Shown in pieces: positions 1-7,933 of a stretch of 18,963 bases of DNA (position 1 is its first letter; each line of letters begins with the position of its first letter). The stretch is from Cyclostephanos tholiformis. Its lineage: Eukaryota > Bacillariophyta > Thalassiosirophyceae > Thalassiosirales > Thalassiosiraceae. A model generated the notes under the pieces. It saw nothing but the letters and a program-made list of their open reading frames with translations, was not told the DNA's origin and searched no databases. The DNA lies in assembly GCA_036939975.1 (NCBI GenBank), contig JALLPB010000326.1, forward strand, positions 1 through 18,963, read 5' to 3'. The translations under genes and the position numbers were made by a program.

Positions 1-579
1 CCATTCATAGCATATCAAGGTGCTAAAACACTTTGTATATGTCCAATATGGATGTAAAATGCACTCTACAGGGTGGTTGAGCCTCAACCATGAAATTACA
101 TCATCACTCAGGTTTAGGTGTGATGGTCCTCAATGGCTTTGATCAATTCTTGTATGACTTCCTGAGAATAATCTCACCCAGATCAGGGCCTTCCTTATTG
201 GGTCAAGGCCCATGAACATACGTACCAGCCTCAATTATCAAAATCACCCCACTGCATTGCAATTTGAGTGAGAGATCTTCTCCTCATCTCAATAATGGAT
301 GAGGCAATCATAAAAAGACCACTTGCCAACTTCTGCATTAGTGGGCTCATTGGAATCAGATGGAACAACCTGATTGACCTTGTTGGTGGTGCTTGGACCT
401 TTTAATGCATCTGGCTGCAAAAAAAAGAGATTGCCTTGCTCAACATCAATCATTGACTTGTTGGAGCTACTGCTTCTTGGCAAATACCGAGGTGACAGAA
501 CAGATCTGTGGTGTGACCCACAGCTGCAGATTCATTGCCAAGCAAACTGTGATGACACGATTCTGTGACTACAGTAGCA
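1..579. other. No supported gene; CpG-poor repeat-like DNA
   Basis: No open frame here reads as a convincing protein on either strand. The longest frames are about 65 codons and overlap one another. The stretch has almost no CpG dinucleotides, like the transposase remnant that follows it, so it is probably the 5' flank or an extension of the same old repeat. I see no RNA gene or clear regulatory element. Confidence 0.5.
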
Positions 580-1499
580 ACAGGAACAAGCCATCACACT
601 CTTGGGGATGCAATGCAACTGACATGCAATACTTGTGTGAGCGGTGGACTTGGGTTGGACCATATACACCCCTTCTACCAGACCATGGGCCAACCTGTAC
701 TTATATTGTCAAGGTGGACATGATACACTTTGTTGTATTCCTTTTGGCCCACTCCAATGCAACTCAGGACAAGATGGCTGCCCTCATCTACAACAAAGAC
801 AATGTGCTGTAGTCAACACAGCTATGAGATTACAAAAATAAGGCCTCCATGGAGACCTTCCAAGCTTTGCAAGAGGGGTGAAATTCAGGGTATTCACCTA
901 CTGGAAGTGCCATCCTCCTCTTGGGATCTTTGAGGTTCTTCCCTGACAAAGACTCATCAAAATCATTGAGAAGTTTGGGATGACTCTCAAGAGGTGTAAT
1001 TGTACCTCCAGATGGGTGCTGCAGGTCTTCCACATGTGGAAGGATGGCCCATACGGCCATGGTAAGAACATCATTGTGCTTTTTGCCATCAAGCCGGGCA
1101 ATCCAGCACTTGGGCTGGTGGAGATCAGGAGCATCAAGAAACTGCAGTGGTGGATTCGGTGCCTGACTTCTTACTCTAAGAGCACCATGACCATCAAAAG
1201 GAATGGGATCAATGGGACTGATGATTATTGAATTCTATTTGGGACAATCTGTGTCACATCATGGGGTCTACATCCAAGAAATGGTGCCAAACTGTGCCCT
1301 GCCACTGCATATTTCAATCATGCCAAGGCCCCAGTATCACCCAAAATTTGGCCTGATCAAGTATTTGTGAAAGGTGACTTAGCGGCTTGGGATACAAAAA
1401 GAGGCCAACTGGGAAATGGATGATCTCAAGCAGCATATCTGCAAGATCCCCATGTCCCTTGGCCTTGGCCAGGTTGATTCAACTTTTTTGAATTACTGA
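580..1499 (+). pseudogene. Decayed Tc1/IS630-like DDE transposase remnant
   Basis: Pieces of one transposase can be followed along the plus strand, but only by changing frame and passing several stops. In order they are: a helix-turn-helix-like piece (DKMAALIYNKDN, near 770-810); a middle domain containing WKDGPYGHGKNIIVLFAIKP (about 1039-1098) and WWIRCL; a piece with HHGVYIQEMVPN (from about 1257), which matches the region around the second catalytic Asp; RPQYHPKFGLIKYL (about 1325-1367), the region of the third catalytic acid; and a C-terminal EMDDLKQHI...GLGQVDSTF ending at the stop at 1497-1499. From knowledge of the family, the third acid normally sits in a P-I-E-Y-like context. Here it reads L-I-K-Y, so the copy is dead even without the frameshifts. 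The family assignment rests on recalled motif order and is not search-tested. Both ends of the element are undefined. Confidence 0.7.
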
Positions 1500-2370
1500 T
1501 ATGGATGATAAACATAGTTATAAATTATTGTGGGAATACTTGCTATGTAATGGTATTACTATACACCATATTGCCGATAGCATCCAATGTTATTGGTGTA
1601 ATGCTAACCTACCTAACAATCAACCAACAAACTGACCTCCAACCGACTAATCTCTACTCCATCAGCTTGTGATGGACCATGCAATTGTCCATGGCCTCCT
1701 GCAAATGCTCAGCCAAGTATCATCGATTAGGCTGACAAGAGTCTCTTTTTCCCCCTAAATGTCATCCCTTGTACGCTCTTTCAGAAGCCCTCTTACAAGA
1801 CCAAGTTAACACACACACAAGACCGCTGTTGCCATTGGAGGGCGGGCACTCCGCCTCTTGCCAATAGGTGCAAGTGCCTCAACACCATCATCAACCAGCC
1901 ATCCAAGGACTTCTTCATCCGGAACTCAAAGCAGGCCCAAGCTTTAAGCAAACCCAAGAAGATATTGATTTTTGGATGTTCCACCAGTCACTGGACTTTT
2001 TGACAGACAAGATTGCTCTCCTCCTTGAGCTGGATCATGAGATGGTCAAGGAAAGGAGAGCAAGGGATATTGCAACTGGCAAGCCAGAGCAAGCTCAACT
2101 GCTGACCCAGCTCAGCTGAAAGATGAGGAAGATCATTGACAAGAATGGCAACGTGCTCCTCATATAGGGGGTCTGGTGGAAAAAACGTAATTTTTTCAAT
2201 TGGCCCCAACTCCCCTTCTGAGTGTTCAAAGCTGCTCTACTAGGTGCCAATATGATATCCTAAAAGTTTCTTTCAAAAATGACCAGAGCCTACCCATTGG
2301 GTATACCAAACATTAAACCATTCTAACCTAGGGATCAGTACAGTCTACAGAGGATTCGAGATGGCCTAAT
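1500..2370. other. CpG-poor repeat DNA without a supported gene
   Basis: The longest frame is 83 codons on the plus strand (1868-2119), with a charged stretch including LLELDHEMVKERRARDIATG. It looks protein-like but matches nothing I recognise and has no clear start context or partner exons. The CpG scarcity of the preceding transposase remnant continues here, so this is probably more of the same degraded transposon material or a second decayed element. The minus-strand frames at 1793-1984 and 1988-2209 look like shadows. Confidence 0.4.
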
Positions 2371-2376
2371 AAATAG

Positions 2377-3000
2377 TTGCTTCTAATCCTCCTCCTCCTC
2401 CTCCTCCCCCTCCCCTTCTCCTTGTCCTTCTCTTCCTTGCTACTCCCAACCCAACATCATCATCATTGTGACATCATCCTCAGCCGTGGACATCTCCCCC
2501 CATCCCTCTTTCTCCTCGTTCTCCAATCTTACCTCCTCCATCCCCTCCCCCCCATTGTCCAACCTTTCCTACTTTCCTCCCCCCTTGTCACTGCCATCAA
2601 TGGCAATTGCCTCTTTCCTTTCATTCTCTTCTTTTGCCCCCCCCCCCCCTCTCTTCTGGTATAATCTTTATCATCTTCTTGCCCCCTTCATTAAATTTTC
2701 CCTCTTCGTCCTCCTCCTCCTTCCCCTTGTCACCACTTCCCAATCTGCCATCATCCTCCATTTCTTTTCCTATGCAGAGGACACCCCCCTCCTCCCCCAC
2801 CCCCTCAAGCCCCTTTTTGTCCACATCAACAGCAAAGGCATCCCCCCCCTGCCCAACAATGACGGCACGCCCCCCATCCCTCCCTCAACCTCGTTTGGGA
2901 GCTCAACCTCCACCTTGTTGTCACCCCCCATCCTCCATGGCAACCGCCGCCACTGCTGTCTTCCTCCTCTCCCCTCCCCTCCCTCACTTTTTGATTGTTG
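2377..3000. repeat. Long pyrimidine-rich (CT) low-complexity tract
   Basis: The plus strand is strongly biased to C and T for about 620 bases, starting with a (CTC)n microsatellite near 2386-2412 and including runs of C up to about eleven long (near 2637-2649). Apparent long frames on both strands (plus 2468-3121 and 2607-3020, minus 2770-3057) translate into Pro/Ser/Leu or Gly/Glu-rich strings, as expected when a biased sequence has few stops. I see no domain, signal peptide or splice structure and therefore call no gene. Confidence 0.75.
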
Positions 3001-3119
3001 TATTGATCGGCCTACCCTAATGTGTGCATCAAATGTCATCATCATGATTGTCTTCACCCTGAAGGATGGAAGAATGAAAATGGAGAGGATTATCGCTATC
3101 TCCTTAAAAACCCTCGTCT

Positions 3120-3240
3120 GATGATTTTTGGGGGTGGTGGTCGGGGGGGGGGTGGAGGCAAAGAATTGATGGCACCGGACGTGCCTTTGCCAAGGACGGT
3201 GCCGTCAATTGGGGGAGGGGGGGGGATTAATATTATGATG
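3120..3240. repeat. G-rich low-complexity tract of opposite strand bias
   Basis: Just after the pyrimidine tract the plus strand turns G-rich, with runs of eight or more G near 3147-3156 and 3211-3225. The purine/pyrimidine asymmetry therefore flips strand within about 120 bases. No coding or RNA feature is seen. The repeat-poor, CpG-normal DNA of the next gene begins shortly downstream. Confidence 0.65.
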
Positions 3241-3495
3241 GGAGAGAGTGAATTGTGAGTTGTCAGTCTCACATTTTCAAAAAAACCAAGTCCTATGGTA
3301 ATCATGAATGTTCTCTCTACATGCGCGAGGACGCAGAGCTAGCTTTTTCTACTATTCCTAGCTAAAACTCGATCTGAGCCTGCTCGGAACCTGCTGGGAG
3401 CTTGCTGGCTCGATATCTCTCAATAATCATTGTTACCGGACTCGTAGCCCATCCATCGAAACGATGGACGATGGCGACTGTACTGGGGAAGAAAG

Positions 3496-3565
3496 AAATT
3501 TCCGCCCCTCCCTTAACAGAGTAATTTAAGCAGTGGCTGGGGTGCAGAAAATTTCCGCCCCTCCC
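3496..3565 (+). promoter_or_regulatory. Paired 17-bp direct repeat upstream of the glycosyltransferase-like gene
   Basis: The 17-mer AAATTTCCGCCCCTCCC occurs exactly at 3496-3512 and again at 3549-3565 (53 bp apart, start to start), each preceded by GA-rich sequence. The second copy ends 84 bp before the ATG at 3650. An inverted repeat TCCATCG-AAA-CGATGGA lies just upstream at 3452-3468. Position and exact duplication suggest promoter or 5'UTR regulatory elements for the downstream gene. No factor is known to me for this sequence, so the regulatory role is inferred. Confidence 0.4.
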
Positions 3566-3649
3566 AAGCCTAACCTTTGATTGCAATCTATCCAGCTCAG
3601 CTTTGTCCGCAGATAGAGGCAATCATATTTCTGGTGGCGCCCCTAAACA

Positions 3650-5303
3650 ATGAATATCGACGTTAATTATAGAAAACGGGAGCCAGCTCGATTGCTATTG
3701 GAGGCAAAAGACGATGACAATAAATTCAAGCCCGAGGCAGTCGTAAAGAAATCAAATGAAGATATCGTCGTTGAGTCCAAAGACAACGACCCCGAACATG
3801 GTTTCCGAAAGACACTCATAATTTACTCCGGTCCGACATCTATGGATCGACTCCAGGTAAGCGTCAAATGGAAATTATAACAGCCGACTGACATACTTTA
3901 ACACCTAAAACTAACATCTATTCCAGGATAAGAATGGAATGTACATAGACAATATGAATTACTTCATCGAAAACGGCATATCCTGCTTTGATGATGCCCC
4001 CAAATCACGCAGCAATGACGATGTAGATTCTGTCATCGTCAATTATGCGTTTGTCCTGACGCAAGATGTGGCCGATCACTATTTATCGCCGCACGGTTCA
4101 CTGACGAAAAAGATACAAGAGTGTGAGGGAGTGGATAAGAATGCTAAGGGAAGTGGCGAGAACAGTCCATTCATCAGAGTAATAACTCGCTTGGATCGTT
4201 GCTATGATATGGAATCGATTAGAATCGTGGTAACGAAAATGAACGTTCAGGCTCTTTACGACAATCTTCTATTTATCAATTGCGGCTTGGTTGGCCCAAA
4301 ATTTGGGCCGGGGTCGCCGAAGCTCATTCCGTCGTCGTCAAAAACCAACGCGAAGCAGGGGATGGTCCCATATTCTCACTGGAGCCAGCTGTACACGTCG
4401 AGGCTCACTGATTCCGTTCGTCTGGTCGGCCACTCTATCAATACGCATTTCCACACGTTCTTCCCCCACGTTCAATCGTTCCTATACGCGTTGCGTACGG
4501 ATACTGTGCCAATATTGCTCTCGTCGGGAGCCATATATGATTGTGGTCTCACCCAAGAAGAGCTGGGGAGCGATCCCGAGAAACGCTTCCAACTGATAAA
4601 TCGGTATGAAGTTGGCATGAGCACTCAGTTGCTCAAACGGGGATATAAGATCGCAACCGCATTCGTGAACCGGTGAGTGCATCGAAGTGACGATTTCATG
4701 ATCCCCTGTCGTTCGAATCGACCTTTTCTAAACATTTATCTCAGCTATGGATTCGGAAAGCCCCTTGTCTACGATAAAGATAGCACGTGGGGGACTGAAT
4801 TAGATGACACCGTGAGCGATATTTGGTACGAAGATGGTATTCGGAATTTGACCGCGACCATGTCCAAACCGACGCCCAAATTTTGGAACGCCGACAAGAA
4901 GTCAGCACTTCGTGGGTCGGACGAAGATACCTTTGAATATCACCAGTGGGACATCTTGCCATGGGACTACTTCATCTTTTTCAAGGTGTCGCGTCTAGTT
5001 CCGGAGGACGTGCAAATGGTGATGAATTACAATACAAATGAGCTAGAAAAGAGCGACGTGCATGTCATTTCAAATGACCCGCGAAAGTCGCCAAACGTAT
5101 ATTGGCTGAAAAAAACTGGAGTGGTAGTTGAACCGAGAAACCTACTTCGAGATGTGTGCGGGATGGCTGTCGGTTGTATTGTGCTATTTTTGTTTGCAAA
5201 GAAAAGACGAGGCTACCTGATTAGTGTCGGAAAGTTATTGTCGCCTCGCAGGAAAATACCCCAAATACTGCGAAAAAAACAAGTCCATGACCACATGAAA
5301 TGA
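3650..5303 (+). CDS. Glycosyltransferase-like protein with C-terminal membrane segment
   Basis: Three exons join cleanly: 3650-3856, 3927-4672 and 4745-5303, with 70- and 72-nt GT-AG introns (donors GTAAGC and GTGAGT), giving 503 residues. The first ATG (context AAACAATGA) opens the only long frame; a further upstream exon cannot be excluded. The order of motifs resembles a glycosyltransferase-like family common in algae: a beta-strand KTLIIYSG (about 55-61); an IRVITRLDRCYDMESIR segment; YDNLLFINCGLVGPKFGPGS, which I read as the nucleotide-sugar fold core; HWSQLYTSRL...VRLVGHSI; PHVQSFLYAL; and late in the protein HQWDILPWDYFIFFKVSR. A hydrophobic stretch, about 456-469 (CGMAVGCIVLFLFA), is followed by KKRRGY, so the protein may be tail-anchored. 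There is no N-terminal signal peptide or anchor, which is unusual for a Golgi glycosyltransferase. Substrate and catalytic residues are not established. The family call is from memory of motif order. Confidence 0.7.
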
Positions 5304-5519
5304 AAATCTCGTGAGTACGTCCATGGTACAACAGAATGTACTGCATTGTGGTTTGAGCCTGAAAAGGTTCAATTTGGTGGTGGACAGCAAAATCTAGGCG
5401 CCGTTGTAAAACTAGTTAGCTTGATTATCATGTGAAATAGATCGAGCCCTCACTATTTAGTAAAATACATTCGCCATCGGCACTGAGAATCCCGATTCTC
5501 AATCTCAATAGCAACATCA
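5304..5519. other. Convergent intergenic spacer
   Basis: This 216-bp gap separates the stop codons of two converging genes and must hold both 3'UTRs and polyadenylation signals. I see no hairpin, RNA gene or short conserved-looking frame. Confidence 0.5.
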
Positions 5520-6149
5520 TTACAAAGCCCCGACCTCCTTCAATTTCTCCCTTAAAGTACCCTTAAAGGCCATATCTAAAATCCCCGGGCTTTCCTCTCC
5601 AACTCCACCGTCGAACCCACCAACGTATTGACCCCCCATAAAGATTGCCGGCACGGACGACCTACCAACCATCTTACCCAACTCTGCTCTGATTGGATTT
5701 CCCTCCGACCAGGGATCGTCGAGTCTAACAATTTTGTAACTAGCTCCGGCGATATCCAAATATTTGATCGCCTTCTTGCAGGACGGAGATGCTTCCCATG
5801 TGAACATGACACACGGCGCAGAATCGATGGATTCTTTGATTTTGTTCCGTACTTCCAAGGCGTCATACTCGCCGGCAATGGCGATCGCGGTACTCTGTTT
5901 GAAATCGAACCCTTCCGATCTCGATTTTTGGAACAGCTGAAATCTCCGACTGAGGTCATCAATGAGGGAGTTACCGCCACCACCGTCGTCGACGGAGGAG
6001 GCGAGCCGAAATGATGTTGTCGACGTAGATACGCCCGAGCTACGGCTACGTGACGCAATCGTTTGAGGGGCAAATGCGCACACGGAGGGCAAGAAAAGGA
6101 TGATCAAGAGTGTCAACGAGGCGAAGGGAAGAGAGGAGGACTGTGACAT
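5520..6149 (-). CDS. Plastid-targeted glutaredoxin with S-P-S-C active site
   Basis: A single uninterrupted frame encodes 209 residues. The N-terminus is a signal peptide (hydrophobic LTLLIILFLPSVC, 12-24) followed by A25-F-A-P28 and a Ser/Thr/Arg-rich stretch, the diatom bipartite presequence for import through the four plastid membranes. The glutaredoxin domain covers about 100-207: strand CVMFTWEA, active site S121-P-S-C124-KKA, the S165-V-P-A cis-proline region (SVPAIFMGGQYVGG), and GGFDGG (177-182) in the glutathione-binding position. Classical glutaredoxins have C-P-Y/F-C, class II have C-G-F-S. Here the first, nucleophilic Cys position is Ser (codon TCT, one base from TGT) and only the second Cys remains. 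Normal thiol-disulfide exchange through the first Cys is therefore not expected. It may bind glutathione or an Fe-S cluster, or act through Cys124; that is inference. Residues 55-99 are an extra N-terminal region without a recognised fold. The gene is head to head with the GUN4 gene. Confidence 0.88.
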   Translation of the reverse strand: MSQSSSLPFASLTLLIILFLPSVCAFAPQTIASRSRSSGVSTSTTSFRLASSVDDGGGGNSLIDDLSRRFQLFQKSRSEGFDFKQSTAIAIAGEYDALEVRNKIKESIDSAPCVMFTWEASPSCKKAIKYLDIAGASYKIVRLDDPWSEGNPIRAELGKMVGRSSVPAIFMGGQYVGGFDGGVGEESPGILDMAFKGTLREKLKEVGAL

Positions 6150-6475
6150 GGCTGGCTGGGCACGATTATCGTCTATCAGACTCTGTGCGTTGATTTCATC
6201 GTTTGTAGCGAAGGGTAATAATACCTACCTAGATAATAATACGATAGATATCAAAGGTAGTTGAAGTAAGTTATTAGTGAGAGCCATATACGTGGGAAAT
6301 GTATATGAACGTGGAAGACACCATATATTCAAAAGGTAGTAGGCGATCGCGGCGCAATGTCCACAAAATAAATCCTCCTCCCCCCCCCTCGTCATAACCT
6401 TTCCCTTTACCTGTGTTTCGATGAAACGTAAAGCGTACATCAAAATTCTCTCTATTCACCCTCCACTAAGAAATA
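6150..6475. promoter_or_regulatory. Shared divergent promoter region of glutaredoxin and GUN4 genes
   Basis: These 326 bp separate two ATGs pointing away from each other, so both promoters and 5'UTRs must lie here. The sequence is A/T-rich with near-repeats of ATAATA (around 6219-6242), and it has a short C run near 6382-6389. No canonical TATA box at a convincing distance was identified. Joint regulation is plausible from geometry alone and is not shown by a recognised site. Confidence 0.5.
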
Positions 6476-7423
6476 ATGATGCGCCTATTAACATTCTTGG
6501 GAGCCTGTCTCCTGTCCGGATCGACCGTCAATGCTTTTGCCCCCCCGGCATGTAGATTCATTCCTTTTTCGTCTACCACTGATCTCTCCATGTCGGACGT
6601 CGCAACCATGGCCGATAGTGGAAAACCTCCCGCGAGCGCCGATTCTGACACAAACATTGCCGATGTAGAAATTCCCACCAATCTACCAAGTGACGTTGGG
6701 ATGGATTACGTGCCGCTGGCAACGATGTTGGCCACAGGACAATTGGCGGAGGCGGATCAGGTGATTCAGTGATAAATATTGGGACTCGGCTCGCTGGCTA
6801 TCTGTTTTTTTTCTCTCGTTGGCGGGATAAATAATTTTTTACAAGAGTTCTCAATGTCCCCGCACGGCACCCTCCTGCGCATCTCACCAACCCATCACCT
6901 CTCTCTCCACCGTCAAACTCATTACTGACCAGTTCACCCGGGACGCCCTCGTCGTCCTCGCTGGATCCAAGGAGAAGGGACGGGACTTTGTGTACTTCAC
7001 TGAGGTTAAGCGCATTCCATCCAAAGACCTTGCAACCATCGAACGCCTGTGGAATAAATTCTCTGGCGGAAAATTTGGTTACTCAGTTCAGAAGGTTGGT
7101 CTGAAAAGCATTCATTCTGTGACAACATGTTTTGTTTTAATAATTTTCTTCGATATTACGACTTCCCTTTTTTTTCACAGAAAAAGTACAGGCAAAGCAA
7201 GGAGGACTTTGAGGTGTTTTGCCAAAAAATTGGATGGAATACAAAGGACGGCGATGTTGAGCGTAAGAAGCGCTGGTTTGGTGCATCGGAGTTCATCTAT
7301 GACGTGAAAAAGGCGCCTGAGGGTCATTTACCGCTGACTAGTGCTCTAAGGGGAACCTCGCTAATTAAACAACTTCTGAATCATCCTGTTTGGGACAATG
7401 AAGATTGGAAAATTGAGCCTTAA
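6476..7423 (+). CDS. GUN4: GUN4-like tetrapyrrole-binding regulator of Mg-chelatase, plastid-targeted
   Basis: Three exons (6476-6760, 6933-7094, 7181-7423) joined by 172- and 86-nt GT-AG introns, both phase 0, give 229 residues. The first join restores EADQ-FTRDAL, which fits the GUN4 pattern at that point. Residues 1-19 form a signal peptide, followed by A20-F-A-P23, so import into the complex plastid is predicted. The GUN4 domain spans about 78-203: YVPLATMLATGQLAEADQ, then VYFTEVKRIPSKDLATIERLW, the highly characteristic GGKFGYSVQK (140-149), QKIGW (164-168) and GHLP (197-200). GUN4 binds protoporphyrin IX and Mg-protoporphyrin and stimulates Mg-chelatase at the chlorophyll branch point. 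Residues 24-77 are a transit and low-complexity linker. Two ATGs are adjacent (6476 and 6479), and either could start the protein. It shares an upstream region with the divergent glutaredoxin gene. Confidence 0.92.
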
Positions 7424-7933
7424 AGATTATTAGATAGTCCACAAACTGAACAGATTTCTCTTGAAGTTGATTAGAGGAGGAAACTGCCATGCTGTCAGCT
7501 GAGCTATCAGTTGGGCTTAACTCTTTGTTACAACTTAGTGCATTTTTTCTCAGCCGAGAACAATCCAAGAAGCAGCAGGAAAAACATTGTCATAACAATT
7601 TTATAATAAGTAATCTACTTAGGTGTTGTAGATGCTGATGCTGGAGCGAGTGCGGTATAGGGTCGACCAAAAATAGGACGTCGAGATGGCGAAAGAGATT
7701 GTTTCCATTAAATCCTTAAGAGCTGCATCTTGATTAAGTCTTGAAAGCTCAATACATTAGTAAGAACAATCGTCAGTATAAATAATGAGCCAACCGAGGA
7801 GTGCATCCGATGCAGCCTAACTCGGATCAAGTATCAAAATTAATCGCCTTTTTTCCTTGTAACATATCTTTTACCTGTACCATAGCACAAGTAAAACGAT
7901 TGATCCAAAAGAATTCTTGATTTAGAGGAGACA
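7424..7933. other. Convergent intergenic region, no gene seen
   Basis: The 510 bp lie between the stop of the GUN4 gene and the stop of the minus-strand 698-residue protein, so two 3'UTRs face each other. A 67-codon minus-strand frame (7365-7568) overlaps the GUN4 terminal exon and looks like chance. No tRNA-like cloverleaf, repeat or conserved motif was recognised. Confidence 0.5.

Noticed and set aside
2468..3121. A 217-codon plus-strand frame and overlapping long frames on both strands
   Set aside because: They come from the C/T-biased tract, where stops are rare. The translations are low complexity without any motif.
4690..4725. GTTCGAATCG resembling a tRNA T-loop
   Set aside because: It lies inside a 72-nt intron, and no anticodon arm or acceptor stem can be formed around it.
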